Part shown: piece after piece, positions 1-8,712 of the stretch
How the letters are laid out: every line of letters starts with the position of its first letter
How positions within the stretch are numbered: the first letter of the stretch is position 1
Assembly: GCA_023417885.1 (NCBI GenBank)
Contig: JAEZED010000145.1
Coordinates: 1-51,836 of the forward strand
Direction: 5' to 3'
DNA length: 51,836 nucleotides
Source of the DNA: Planctomycetota bacterium
GTDB lineage: Bacteria; Planctomycetota; Phycisphaerae; Tepidisphaerales; Tepidisphaeraceae
The notes under the pieces: generated by a model
The model's database searches: none
What the model saw: only the letters and a program-made list of their open reading frames with translations
Told to the model about the DNA's origin: nothing
Made by a program: the position numbers and the translations under genes

Positions 1-37
1 TGCCGGAGCAGGCGCCCCGGCGCGACCGGCGAGCCGA

Positions 38-1624
38 TCAGTGAACCGCGCGGCTCTGCTCCTCGAGACGCTGGACAAGTTCGCCCGCCTCTTCGGTGCG
101 ATCGCCGACGCTGCTGGACCAGGAGAGCACTTCCTTGCGCCGGATGGCCGCCTCGACCCGGCGGCACGCGCTGATCACGGTGCTGTGATTCCGTTTGCCC
201 ATGCGGCCGGCGATCTCGGGATAGGAGAGGTTGGTCGCTTTGCGCACCAGGTACATCGCGACGCTTCGGGCCAGCGAGATCGTCCGTTGCCGCCGCCCGC
301 TCATGAGTTCGCGCCGCTCCAGGGCGAAGAACTCGCAGACCGCCTCGAAGATCTGCTCCGGCCGGATGGGCTGGTTGAGGTGGCGATCCAGGTCGCCCAG
401 CACCTCCTCGGCCAGCTTCACGTCGGCGGCACGGCCGGCGAGGCGCACGTGGGCGGCGATGCGCGTGATCGCCCCCTCCAGCTCGCGGACGTTCTGAGTG
501 ACGCGGGTGGCGATCCAGTCGACGGTTTCGTCGCTGAGCTTCACGTTCTGCCGCCCCGCGAGCGTGCGGAGCAGCTCGGCCCGCATCGTGCGGTTGGGAG
601 CGTCCACGCGAACGACCATGCCGCTGACGAAGCGGTTGATGAGGGACTCGCCGAAGCTGGCGATCATCTTCGGGTGGTTGTCGCTGGCCATCACCACCTG
701 CTTGCCCATCGCCTCCACGGCGTTGAAGGTGTGCAGGAATTCCTCCTGCGTCGCCTTCTTGCCCGAAAGGAAGTGGACGTCGTCGATCACGAGCAGGTCC
801 AGGTCGCGCATCCGCCGGCGGAACGTGTCCACCTTGTTCGTCCGCAGCGCCACGAGAAACTCGTTGGTGAACTCCTCGCCCGTGAGGTAGGCCCAGCGCG
901 CCGTCGGATGGTTTCGCGAGAAGCGCCGGCACAGACCCTGGAGCAGGTGCGTCTTGCCGAGGCCGACGTGACCGTGGATGAAAAGCGGGTTGTAGCGCCC
1001 GCTCGGGGTCTCCGCCACGTCGAGGGCGCACTCGTAGGCGACCTGGTTCGAAGGGCCCACGACGAACGTCTCCAGGTCGTGCCGCAGGCGCGGACGCTGC
1101 CCGTAAGGCGTTGTCGCGCCAAACGCCCCGCCCATCGACAGCCCGCCGTACGCGTGGCCGCCCATGCCGATGCCGCCCACGCCCGCGCCGCGGAGCGTGC
1201 CGTCCATCGGCGTCTCAGGCGTGCGTGCGGGAACCGACCGCCTGGCCAGCACGCGCGGATCGCGCGGCGTATCGACCGCGGTGTCCCGGTCGGCTGCGCC
1301 TGGCGGGGCGAGCTCGGCCTCCACGCCCGGCGTCGAAAAGAGCCTGGGCGCGACGGTGAAGCGTATCGGGAGTGAGCAGCCCAGCACCTCGCCGGCGGCC
1401 TCCTGGACCGCGCGGGTGAAGTGCTTGCCGATCCAGTCGCTGATGAAGTCGTTGGGTACCGAGATCTCCAGCCCGAAGTTTGGCCCGTCGCTCGTCAGGC
1501 GCAGCTTCGTGCTCTTCTGGAACCAGACGGCGAAACGTTGGCGGCCCACGCGCTGCTCGATGGCGCCGGCGAGGCGCTCGAGCTGGTGCGTTTCCTGCGG
1601 GTCGCCGGCGGTGATGCAACTCAT
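38..1624 (-). CDS. dnaA: Chromosomal replication initiator DnaA
   Basis: DnaA is the AAA+ initiator that binds DnaA boxes at oriC, melts the origin and loads the helicase. The 528-residue product has an N-terminal domain (about 1-95) and a long Gly/Met-rich linker (about 97-180, with GGIGMGG and GGLSMGG) in place of a compact domain II. The AAA+ core carries Walker A GHVGLGKT near residue 220 and Walker B LLVIDDVHF. The C-terminal DNA-binding domain carries the signature RNHSTVISACRRVE. The start at 1624 is chosen because GGAGGAG lies 11 bases upstream and homology begins just after it; the frame is open to 2170 but that extension is low-complexity Arg-rich and is probably noncoding. The upstream neighbour is a GNAT gene, not dnaN, rpmH or gyrB. 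Identification is secure. Confidence 0.97.
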   Translation of the reverse strand: MSCITAGDPQETHQLERLAGAIEQRVGRQRFAVWFQKSTKLRLTSDGPNFGLEISVPNDFISDWIGKHFTRAVQEAAGEVLGCSLPIRFTVAPRLFSTPGVEAELAPPGAADRDTAVDTPRDPRVLARRSVPARTPETPMDGTLRGAGVGGIGMGGHAYGGLSMGGAFGATTPYGQRPRLRHDLETFVVGPSNQVAYECALDVAETPSGRYNPLFIHGHVGLGKTHLLQGLCRRFSRNHPTARWAYLTGEEFTNEFLVALRTNKVDTFRRRMRDLDLLVIDDVHFLSGKKATQEEFLHTFNAVEAMGKQVVMASDNHPKMIASFGESLINRFVSGMVVRVDAPNRTMRAELLRTLAGRQNVKLSDETVDWIATRVTQNVRELEGAITRIAAHVRLAGRAADVKLAEEVLGDLDRHLNQPIRPEQIFEAVCEFFALERRELMSGRRQRTISLARSVAMYLVRKATNLSYPEIAGRMGKRNHSTVISACRRVEAAIRRKEVLSWSSSVGDRTEEAGELVQRLEEQSRAVH

Positions 1625-2383
1625 CTTGAGTTCATCTCCTCCGGGTCGATCACGGCGCGCAACACGTCCCTGGCATCCTGGCCCGGGCGGTCGTCCTGCG
1701 CCGCTGCGACTCGTGAAAAAGCCCGTTGTCATCGGCGCGCCGCCGCTGCGTTCCCGTGCAGCCATGCGCGCCATCCACAGCCGCCCCTGTCCCGTCCGCG
1801 CGATGCGCTTCTCCGCCGGTGAGCGGATGCGCCCGCGCGAACCGACTCCTGCAGACGCAGGGCGGTTGTCACAGATCGCCGTCGCCCCGCGAAGACAATG
1901 CGACCACGCGCTCGCCTCGACTCGGCCGGTGAACCGGATCAGAAGCGTGCGGGGAACAGTGCCCACGCAGAACTTTGGCGACTTCCGGCCTCCTGCCAGG
2001 CCCGGCCAGATCCCCGTTTGCACAGGGCGGCGCGGGACGTCCTTGGATTTCGCGTTTCCGTGCGAAGGGCCAGTATCGCGCCGCTTCCGGCGGGGGAGTG
2101 AGGACTCCGTCGCGCTGCAAACGCGCGGCTCCCGCCGGGGCCCGAGGCGCCCAACCGACCGCCAGCTCATCGCCCCGCACCTGGGCGCGATGTGAACCGC
2201 GGCCTGCCCGACCCGTCATCCTTGATGGGTTCTTTCCGTCGTGACATGTCGCCGGCTGGATGCATCACACTCGTTGACCGCATCGGCCGCCGGCTGAATG
2301 TGAGCGGAAGACTAACGATGCGCAATCGCGCTGGCAAGCAAACTTTCGCGCGCCACATCGTGCACACGCAAAGCCTCCCGACG

Positions 2384-2399
2384 GCGCAAAGCTTTGCGC
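2384..2399. repeat. Perfect 16-bp palindrome in the dnaA upstream region
   Basis: GCGCAAAGCTTTGCGC reads identically on both strands. It lies 12-15 bases from the DnaA-box-like 9-mer at 2414. It could be an operator for a dimeric protein or part of an origin. Function is not known from sequence. Confidence 0.6.
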
Positions 2400-2413
2400 T
2401 CCGACAAGAATTT

Positions 2414-2422
2414 TCATCCACA
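2414..2422 (+). promoter_or_regulatory. DnaA-box-like 9-mer
   Basis: TCATCCACA differs from the consensus TTATCCACA at one position. It is the best match I found upstream of dnaA. A single near-match could arise by chance; its position is the main argument for it. Confidence 0.35.
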
Positions 2423-2494
2423 GCTTCTGTACCCCCGCGAACCATTTGGGAACAACCGGTGGGCAACCGCGCGCTCCGCGCGCAGCAACACCGA

Positions 2495-3556
2495 TTAGTT
2501 CGCCGAAAGATCGCACAACATGGCCATGCGCCGCCCGATGCGCTTCAACCCGTGACGCCGGTAGAGCTTCAGCGCCGGCGCGTTGCGCGCGTCGGCGGCG
2601 AGCGTCAGCGTCCCGCCCCGCGTGGCCGACGCCTGGTGCAGCGCCGTGCGCACGAGCGCGTCGCCCAGCCCGAGGCCGCGCGCTTTGGGCGCAAGTCCCA
2701 GGTAGACAACCTCCAGGCCCTGCACAGCCCCCTCGCCGACGCCGGCAAGCAGCAGGGCGCCGACCGGCTCGTCACCCGCGCCCGTTCGACGCATCAATAT
2801 GTGCCACCATTCCGGGCGGTACTCTCCGACCGCGCGGTGACCCGCGATCGCCTCGTCCACGGTCCGCTTCCCAACCAGCTCCGGGCAGTCGAGGCTCCGC
2901 ACGTAACTCTGCCTGATCGCCTCCGCCAGCGCGCCATAAAGCGGCTCTTCGTAGCGCTCCAGGTGGTACCCGGCCGGCAGTGCCGGGCGATGCCCCGCCT
3001 GTCGCGGCAGGATGCGCCGCTGGAGATAGAGGAGGGTCGCCAGCGGCTCGAAGCCGCACCGCGCAAAGGCCAGTTGCAGGGGCCGCGCCTCCTCCGGCAC
3101 GAGCGCTTGCAGGAGCCGGGCGCCGGCGCGCCCCTCGCCTGCGACCACCTCGCCGATCGCTTCCGCCGCCATCGCTTCGGTTACACCCCGTCCAAGGACG
3201 CCGGGACAGAAGACGAGGCTCGTCCGGCCGGGGGAGGCCAGCGGCACCGCGGCGAAGGCGATGCGCTTGCCCACCCGGATCACGTGCGTCCGGCCGAGGT
3301 CGATGTTCCTCGCCCGCACAAAGGTCACGAACTGGGCGACGGCGGCGTCCCCGGCGGGGCGGCCGTCACGTCCCAGAACCAGGCGAAGGGCCGCCCGTAT
3401 CTCATGAGGCAGCACGGGGCCCGACTCCACCGCAGGCCCATCCGATCGCGTGTTCCCGCGCTCCCGAGCGTCTACGAGGGAGCGGTCGCCATCGACCCGG
3501 AGGGGTTGAGGTTCCGCGGCGGGGGCAGTCGGGAGGTTCGGGGGGTTTGACAGCAT
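2495..3556 (-). CDS. GNAT-family N-acetyltransferase
   Basis: The 353-residue product ends in a GNAT fold that would transfer an acetyl group from acetyl-CoA to an unknown substrate. Acetyl-CoA motif A is visible as a beta strand (VVYLGLAP) followed by KARGLGLGDALV, fitting the R/Q-x-x-G-x-G/A loop. Motif B follows as NAPALKLYRRHGLKRIGRR. The N-terminal half (about 30-200) may be a second, degenerate GNAT repeat as in MshD-like two-domain proteins; that is inference. The start at 3556 has GGAAAGAG about 5 bases upstream; an earlier in-frame start at 3631 is less likely. The gene follows the dnaA upstream region on the same strand as dnaA. The substrate cannot be told. Confidence 0.8.
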   Translation of the reverse strand: MLSNPPNLPTAPAAEPQPLRVDGDRSLVDARERGNTRSDGPAVESGPVLPHEIRAALRLVLGRDGRPAGDAAVAQFVTFVRARNIDLGRTHVIRVGKRIAFAAVPLASPGRTSLVFCPGVLGRGVTEAMAAEAIGEVVAGEGRAGARLLQALVPEEARPLQLAFARCGFEPLATLLYLQRRILPRQAGHRPALPAGYHLERYEEPLYGALAEAIRQSYVRSLDCPELVGKRTVDEAIAGHRAVGEYRPEWWHILMRRTGAGDEPVGALLLAGVGEGAVQGLEVVYLGLAPKARGLGLGDALVRTALHQASATRGGTLTLAADARNAPALKLYRRHGLKRIGRRMAMLCDLSAN

Positions 3557-3709
3557 GTGTCTCTTTCCGAACAATAACGCCCGCCGCGCGTCGGCAAAAG
3601 CCGGTCGGGCCGGGTATGCCCGGAAGTCCATCGTTCCGGCAGCGCGGTCCCGCCCCAGCAGCCGAGATCCTCATGCTGCTGTTCCGACGATCACGATGAA
3701 AGGTGTCGT

Positions 3710-4414
3710 ATGACTACCGCAAAGCGTCCTTCCGGGCTCCCCGTTCGCCGATCCGGCCGAAAGGCCCGCCTCGTCGCCGCCGCCCTCGCTGCGGCCCTCG
3801 TGGGGGGTATGGTGATCCCCGGGCTGCCCGCCTTGGCGGGTGCTGAGGCTTTTCCGACACCGAGCATCGCCCCCGTCGCCTGGGAGATCGACCTGGAGTA
3901 CCGGCTCCCGCGCCGGATCGTGGTCGAAGTGCCGGGCCAGAGCCCCAAGGCGTACTGGTACATGGTCTACACCGTCACGAACAACACCGACGAGGAACTG
4001 TTCTTCGTGCCGGCCATCGAGATGATGACCAAGGACAGTCAACTCGTCCGTGCCAACCGGAACATCCCGGCGGCGGCGTTCAACGCCATCCAGCAGCGGA
4101 CGCGCTCGCTGAGCCTCGTGCGCCCGCAGCGGATGGCCGATACGCTTCGCGTCGGCCAGGACGAGGCCCGGAGCAGTGTGGCGATCTGGGAGGAGCCCTC
4201 CCAGGAGATGGGGACGTTCGAGATCTACTTCGGCGGCCTGAGCGGCGAGGTGGTCACGCTCAAGGCGCCGGACGGGAGCGACCTGAAGGACGAGGACGGA
4301 AATCCCATCCGCGTCCGCAAGACGCGCCAACTCCGCTTCAAGGTGCGCGGGGACGAGTACCTGCCCGAGCAGGACCAGGTCGTGAAGGTGAAGGACACGT
4401 GGGTGATGCGGTAG
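3710..4414 (+). CDS. Secreted protein of unknown function
   Basis: This 234-residue protein has a long Arg/Lys-rich N-terminus (about 1-20), a hydrophobic Ala/Val-rich segment (about 21-40) and a likely signal peptidase I site near PALAGAEA, so it should be exported. The mature part is soluble-looking and begins with a beta-rich stretch (YWYMVYTVTNNTDEEL) that suggests an immunoglobulin-like fold. A charged segment near GSDLKDEDGNPIRVRKTR follows. I do not recognise the family and assign no function. It is followed by rpmA on the same strand after about 100 bases. Confidence 0.75.
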   Translation: MTTAKRPSGLPVRRSGRKARLVAAALAAALVGGMVIPGLPALAGAEAFPTPSIAPVAWEIDLEYRLPRRIVVEVPGQSPKAYWYMVYTVTNNTDEELFFVPAIEMMTKDSQLVRANRNIPAAAFNAIQQRTRSLSLVRPQRMADTLRVGQDEARSSVAIWEEPSQEMGTFEIYFGGLSGEVVTLKAPDGSDLKDEDGNPIRVRKTRQLRFKVRGDEYLPEQDQVVKVKDTWVMR

Positions 4415-4518
4415 GGGCTCGACGGCTCCTCCGGGGCGGATCCCGGCTCGCTTGCCTCGGTCGGTGGCGCGCCTATCATGTCGGCCCCACCGGAACTCAG
4501 TTCAGAAGGACAGCGGAC

Positions 4519-4767
4519 ATGGCCCATAAGAAAGGTCAAGGCAGCAGCAAGAACGGGCGCGACTCTAACCCCCAGTACCTCGGGGTGAAGCGCTACGGCG
4601 GCGAGGCCGTCACGGCCGGCTGCATCCTCATCCGGCAGCGTGGCACGCGATTCAAGCCGGGCTTCAACGTGGGCATCGGGCGTGACGACACGCTCTTCAG
4701 CCTCGTTGACGGCACCGTGGAGTTCCAGGGCCGGAAGGTTCACGTGCGGGAGCCTCAGACAGCCTGA
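4519..4767 (+). CDS. rpmA: 50S ribosomal protein bL27
   Basis: bL27 is a large-subunit protein whose N-terminal tail reaches toward the peptidyl-transferase centre and helps position tRNA. The 82-residue product starts with MAHKKGQGSSKNGRDSNPQY, the conserved N-terminus of the family, and continues with GFNVGIGRDDTLF and VEFQGRKVHV. Its length is typical. No Firmicute-style N-terminal extension is present. AGAAGGA lies 8 bases before the ATG. The usual partner rplU (bL21) is absent upstream, and obg lies downstream beyond an inverted lipoprotein gene. Confidence 0.97.
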   Translation: MAHKKGQGSSKNGRDSNPQYLGVKRYGGEAVTAGCILIRQRGTRFKPGFNVGIGRDDTLFSLVDGTVEFQGRKVHVREPQTA

Positions 4768-4797
4768 GCCGCGCGTCATCGGAAACAGCAAACCGTG

Positions 4798-4821
4798 GCC
4801 CTGCCTGTTCAAAGGCAGGGC
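4798..4821 (+). terminator. Hairpin downstream of rpmA
   Basis: A perfect 9-bp stem (GCCCTGCCT / AGGCAGGGC) with a 6-base loop begins 30 bases after the rpmA stop codon and is followed by the T-rich TTCGTCGT. There is no clean T-tract, so it is a probable but not canonical intrinsic terminator. It could also serve the convergent lipoprotein gene that ends at 4853. Confidence 0.6.
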
Positions 4822-4852
4822 TTCGTCGTAACGACGCGAAGCAGTCGCTGAG

Positions 4853-5416
4853 TTATACCGGCTGCGTGGCAGGTTGCGTTGCAGGCATGGCCGGCACGAC
4901 TTCACGCGGCGGGACGAGATCTGATCCGGCAGCGCGGTCCCAGAGCTCGTTGGCGTTGAATGCATCCGGCGCCGGTTCGTCGAGCAGCTCAATGACCAGC
5001 ACCGCCACCGGCACGCTGTAGGTGTCGAGGCGCGCCTCGCGCAGCATGCGCTGGTGATAGTGAGGATGGCCGTCGCGGTCGATGTACGAGTCGGTGGTCC
5101 ACCAGGCCGGATCGTAATCGGTATAGCTCCGCCCGCTCATGCGCACGTCGAGCACGCGGAACCAGGGCCGGCCGGTCAGGCGGGCCAGTTCCGCGGCGCG
5201 CAGCTTGGCAAGCTCTGCGGCGGCGCCGTCGGACATGCCGGGCGTCCCCTGGTATGTCACCTGGAAGCGGTCGGGCGCGACGCGCACCTCGCTGTAGCCG
5301 GCGCGACGCTCGAACGGCCGGTAGAGCGGGAGCGGTTCGCTGGCGCAGCCGGCGAGCGACGCCGCCACAAGGCAACCTACCGCGAGCAGCGCGCACGTAA
5401 CGTATCGACCCTTCAT
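4853..5416 (-). CDS. CC0125/CC1285-like lipoprotein
   Basis: The 187-residue product has a type II signal peptide with lipobox LAGC (Cys24), so it should be lipidated and membrane-anchored. The segment RFQVTYQGTPGMSDGAAAEL...LRAAELARLTGRPWFRVLD resembles the CC0125/CC1285 lipoprotein family, in which a short beta strand precedes an alpha helix with LRAAEL. The tail ends in ATQPATQPV, a low-complexity Thr/Gln/Pro stretch. The gene is divergent from obg, with only 19 bases between the two start codons, so their promoters must overlap. Function is unknown. Confidence 0.75.
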   Translation of the reverse strand: MKGRYVTCALLAVGCLVAASLAGCASEPLPLYRPFERRAGYSEVRVAPDRFQVTYQGTPGMSDGAAAELAKLRAAELARLTGRPWFRVLDVRMSGRSYTDYDPAWWTTDSYIDRDGHPHYHQRMLREARLDTYSVPVAVLVIELLDEPAPDAFNANELWDRAAGSDLVPPREVVPAMPATQPATQPV

Positions 5417-5435
5417 CGCCTTATCATAACCCGCA

Positions 5436-6509
5436 ATGAGCGCAGGCCACTTCGTCGACACCGCCGAGATCCACGTGAAGGCTGGCAACGGAGGAGACGG
5501 CTCGCGCAGCATGCGGCGGGAGAAGTACATCCCCAAGGGCGGCCCCGACGGCGGTGACGGCGGCGACGGCGGGAGCATCATCTTCGTCGCCGACCCGAAC
5601 AAGAACACGCTCCTGGATTTCGCCGGGAGGCACCACTGGTACGCCCAGGACGGGCGCAACGGGATGCGCAAGAAGATGTACGGGCGCAGCGGGGAGGACC
5701 TCTTCGTACCCGTTCCGCCTGGTACGGAGGTGTACGACCTGGGCCTGGGCCTGCACGGGGAGAGCGAGGAAGCGGGGGGGAAGGGGCTGAAGATCGCCGA
5801 CCTCACCGAGCCGGGTCAGAAAGTCGTCATCGCGCGCGGCGGAAAGGGGGGACTGGGCAACTGGCATTTCCGCTCCAGCACGAACCAGGCGCCCCGCGAG
5901 GCGCAGCCCGGCGAGCCGGGCCAGGAGCGTCGCCTGCGCCTCGAGCTGAAGCTCATCGCCGACGTCGCGCTGGTCGGGCTTCCCAACGCAGGCAAGAGCA
6001 CCCTGATCTCCGCGGTCAGCGCCGCGCGCCCGAAGGTGGCGGACTATCCCTTCACCACGCTGGAACCGAACCTCGGAATCGCGGAGCTGGACGACGAGCG
6101 CCGGGTGGTGCTGGCCGACATCCCCGGGCTGATCGAGGGGGCAAGCGAGGGGGCGGGGCTGGGCCACGCCTTCCTGCGCCACATCGAGCGCTGCCGCGTG
6201 CTGATTCACCTCGTCTCCATCGTGCCCGTCGACGGGAGCGACCCCGTTCACAACTACCACGCCATCCGGCGCGAGCTGGAGAACTTCAGCCCGCTGCTGG
6301 CCCAGAAGCCGCAGATCATCGCCGCCAACAAGATCGACCTGCTCGGCGACGATGACGAACCGCTGCGGCGCCTGCGCGAGGCGCTGCCGGGGGAGACGAT
6401 CATCCCGGTGAGCGGCGCCACCGGCCGCAACGTGCGCGAGCTGCTCGAGGAGGCGTGGAAAGTGCTCTCGATGGACGAGGAAGAGCGACTGGCGGGCAAG
6501 GCGGAGTGA
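5436..6509 (+). CDS. obg: GTPase Obg
   Basis: Obg is an essential ribosome-associated GTPase linked to 50S assembly and the stringent response. The 357-residue product has the Gly-rich Obg fold (about 1-160, with GGPDGGDGGDGGS and GGKGGLGNWHFRSSTNQAPR) followed by the G domain. The G domain shows G1 GLPNAGKS (181-188), switch I DYPFTTLEPNLG, G3 DIPGLIEGA, G4 ANKID and G5 PVSGATG. The protein ends just after the G domain, so the optional C-terminal OCT domain is absent. The gene is divergent from the lipoprotein at 5416. It is separated from rpmA by that inverted gene, whereas in many bacteria rplU, rpmA and obg are contiguous. Confidence 0.96.
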   Translation: MSAGHFVDTAEIHVKAGNGGDGSRSMRREKYIPKGGPDGGDGGDGGSIIFVADPNKNTLLDFAGRHHWYAQDGRNGMRKKMYGRSGEDLFVPVPPGTEVYDLGLGLHGESEEAGGKGLKIADLTEPGQKVVIARGGKGGLGNWHFRSSTNQAPREAQPGEPGQERRLRLELKLIADVALVGLPNAGKSTLISAVSAARPKVADYPFTTLEPNLGIAELDDERRVVLADIPGLIEGASEGAGLGHAFLRHIERCRVLIHLVSIVPVDGSDPVHNYHAIRRELENFSPLLAQKPQIIAANKIDLLGDDDEPLRRLREALPGETIIPVSGATGRNVRELLEEAWKVLSMDEEERLAGKAE

Positions 6510-6561
6510 CTCCCCGCGTCGCGACCCAAGCACCCGCAGAACGGAGGGTCAGTAAGCAGTA

Positions 6562-6585
6562 ACGGCTTCCCTCACGGGAAGCCGT
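6562..6585. terminator. Terminator hairpin between convergent obg and secretin genes
   Basis: ACGGCTTCCC and GGGAAGCCGT form a perfect 10-bp stem with a 4-base loop. It sits between the obg stop (6509) and the end of the convergent secretin gene (6613), so it may terminate both. A weak T-rich run (CGTGTT) follows on the plus strand. Confidence 0.65.
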
Positions 6586-6612
6586 CGTGTTCCATGAGAT
6601 CATTCGTTCTGC

Positions 6613-8253
6613 TCAGTCAGCCGAGGCGAGCGTGGGGGTGACGAAGAAGTAGAGATCCGTCATGCGCTGCTGGCTGCGATGGCTCTTGAAGAGGTTGCCG
6701 ATCAGCGGCAGGTCGCCGAGCCCGGGGATCTTGTCCTCGCGCGTCGTCGTCCGCACCATCCGCATGCCGCTGATCACGAGGGTCTCCCCCTCGGGCACGG
6801 TGACGGCCGTCTCCGCCTCGCGGCTCTCGATGATCGGGTTCTGGAAGAGCGGGCTGGTGTGCCCGCCGCCCCGGATTACCGGCAGCGCGCTGAAGCCGGC
6901 GACGCTGCTGACGATGCTGACGGTGTGGAGCTTCACCATCCCGCCGCCGATCGCCTGCGGGGTGATGTAGAGCTGCACACCGACGGGCTTGTACTCCGTC
7001 GTGGCGTGCAGAGCGTTGTTGATGATGTTGACCTTCTGGATCGGCAGCTCCTGCCCGGCCAGCATGTAGCCCGTCTGCCCCTCCGCCACCGTGAGGCGCG
7101 GGCTGGAGACGACGTGGATCAGGCCCGCTTCGGCGAGAAGCTCGAACTGCGCGTCGAGGCTGATGCCCGCGTCCGCGAACGTCTGCATCAGGGAGATGAC
7201 CGAACCCTGGAACGGAGCGCCACCGTTCACGGAGTCCATCAGCTTCTGCGTCTGGAACTGCGAGAGCGCCTGCTGCGAGCCATCCTCCGCGATGCGGTTC
7301 ATGAGCAGGCGGGCGCCCTGCTGGTAGTCGAAGTCGTGGCTGACCTCGAAGATCTTGGCCGTGATCTCCACCTGCGGACGGGGGACGTCCAGGTCCGACA
7401 GCAGGGCGATCACGCCCGACTCTGCGTCCTCGGTGCAGGTGATGACGAGCTTGCTCTCGTTGGCCAGGGGCAGGACCTGCCCCCTGTCCGCCAGGTGCTG
7501 CTGCACGATGGCGATGAGCGGCGCCATGTCGCTCGGCGTGAGCGTAACGGTGCGGCGCTGGTCGCCGTTCTTCCCGCTGTTGACGTTCGGCCCGCCATAG
7601 GAACGCATGTGCCAGATGATCCGCACGCGCCCGTCCGGCAGCGGCTGGCGCGTGATGGGCAGGTCGATGACATCGCGGGTCGCCGGGGCGGACTGGGCGG
7701 CCAGGAACTGCGGCGCCAGCGGGCCGGCTGCACTCTCAGCGGCCTCCGGCTGGGCGACGACCGCGGCATCGGAGGCGGCGGCAAGCGGAATGCTCGCCGG
7801 CTCGACGGCCTGCGGGTTGTACGGCAGGGGGGTCTCGTCACCGTCGGCGTTGCGACTACCGACGGCAGTCGAGGGACGCTCGGGAATTCCCTGTTCAGGA
7901 TCCCCCTCGTCGGCGGCGGCGGAGAGGATCTTGTCCCGGTCGTTGCGGAAGTTGCGCCACACGGGCTGGGGGCCCATGTCCTCGACGACGCCATACTTGG
8001 CCTTCAGGAGCGACCGGTTAGCGGAGTTGAACGCCGTGGTGTCGGCGGTGGGGGTGCCGGAAATCACCATGGGCGCACTCGGATCGAGCGAGCCCTGCAT
8101 GGCATCGTCGTTGCTCGATTTGCCGGCGCAGCCGACGAGGCCGCTGCCGACGATGCCGGCCACCACGAGCCCGCAGGCAAGCACGAGCACGGAGCGACGT
8201 GCGCCGGGGGCAGCGGCGGAAGGCATGGCGGCGTTGGGCCTGGAGTCGAGCAT
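6613..8253 (-). CDS. Lipoprotein with secretin (type II/III secretion) domain
   Basis: The 546-residue product has an N-terminal hydrophobic segment ending in lipobox LVGC (Cys42), so it is a predicted lipoprotein. Residues about 290-545 match the secretin family that forms outer-membrane gated pores: VSSPRLTVAEGQTGYMLAG, VGVQLYITPQ, then VPEGETLVISGM and KIPGLGDLPLIGNLFKS, the last being the hallmark of the secretin C-terminal beta region. An N-domain-like region with a periplasmic ring fold (TLTPSDMAPLIAIVQQHL) precedes it. No GspE, GspF or pilin genes are nearby, so it is an orphan secretin-like gene. It may belong to a type II or type IV pilus system encoded elsewhere, or be one of the many secretin-domain proteins of planctomycetes with no known partner. 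Confidence 0.85.
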   Translation of the reverse strand: MLDSRPNAAMPSAAAPGARRSVLVLACGLVVAGIVGSGLVGCAGKSSNDDAMQGSLDPSAPMVISGTPTADTTAFNSANRSLLKAKYGVVEDMGPQPVWRNFRNDRDKILSAAADEGDPEQGIPERPSTAVGSRNADGDETPLPYNPQAVEPASIPLAAASDAAVVAQPEAAESAAGPLAPQFLAAQSAPATRDVIDLPITRQPLPDGRVRIIWHMRSYGGPNVNSGKNGDQRRTVTLTPSDMAPLIAIVQQHLADRGQVLPLANESKLVITCTEDAESGVIALLSDLDVPRPQVEITAKIFEVSHDFDYQQGARLLMNRIAEDGSQQALSQFQTQKLMDSVNGGAPFQGSVISLMQTFADAGISLDAQFELLAEAGLIHVVSSPRLTVAEGQTGYMLAGQELPIQKVNIINNALHATTEYKPVGVQLYITPQAIGGGMVKLHTVSIVSSVAGFSALPVIRGGGHTSPLFQNPIIESREAETAVTVPEGETLVISGMRMVRTTTREDKIPGLGDLPLIGNLFKSHRSQQRMTDLYFFVTPTLASAD

Positions 8254-8712
8254 GGTTAGTCCAACAAGGTCCCGGAACGGCCGAAGCAGGGCGCCGGGTG
8301 GCGGGGCGGATTCAGATTCTCAAGCCGCCGATGTCGCCCTCGAAGGTTCGCGTGACGGAGGAACACAGCGCGAGACCGGGGCGATGAATGACTGCTTCAG
8401 CCTACCTACACGTTCGGCGGTTTCGGGGTCAGGGGTTGAATTGACCGTACCAGAATCCGCTATCTGGACCGGGGGTTTGATACCCCGTGGATCGATTGGT
8501 TAGCCGGGACGCCTCCGCCGGCGCGGCCCCGACTGCCCGAGACAGATGTCATGTCAGCGTAGTCTATCCCTCGGGTGCGTCAAGTTGATGTACTCTTCTC
8601 GGCTGCTAGAGTGCCCGGCTTTGGAGAAAAATGTTAAATCGGGCAGTCTCGGCGGCTTGCGACGCGGCCGGACTATCCTCGTCCGCTAATCCACTCCAGG
8701 CAAGGAACGCTC
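8254..8712. other. Intergenic region between divergent secretin and aldo/keto reductase genes
   Basis: This 459-base region must hold promoters for two divergent genes. I see no gene in it. A possible sigma70-like pair lies at 8585-8612 (TTGATG, 16 bases, TAGAGT), about 100 bases before the reductase start; this is weak. No strong hairpin or repeat was seen. Confidence 0.4.

Larger units (their letters stand above)
1625..2494. other. Long noncoding region upstream of dnaA; candidate oriC
   Basis: This 870-base stretch separates dnaA from the GNAT gene and contains no convincing gene. Its distal part (about 2330-2450) is more AT-rich than its surroundings. It holds a DnaA-box-like 9-mer (TCATCCACA, 2414-2422, one mismatch to TTATCCACA), a weaker one (CCATCCACA, 1771-1779), and a perfect 16-bp palindrome at 2384-2399. 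Origins often lie beside dnaA, so an origin here is plausible, but the box number is low and I saw no obvious AT-rich unwinding element. The dnaA promoter must also lie here; I could not pick it out. Confidence 0.35.

Noticed and set aside
41..1375. Long plus-strand open frame opposite dnaA
   Set aside because: It mirrors the dnaA codons in a GC-rich genome and has no recognisable domain or ribosome-binding site.
1771..1779. Second DnaA box CCATCCACA
   Set aside because: Two mismatches to the consensus and inside the frame-open region before dnaA; too weak to list separately.
6679..8259. Long plus-strand open frame opposite the secretin gene
   Set aside because: Arg/His/Gly-rich translation without a fold; a by-product of high GC at third positions.
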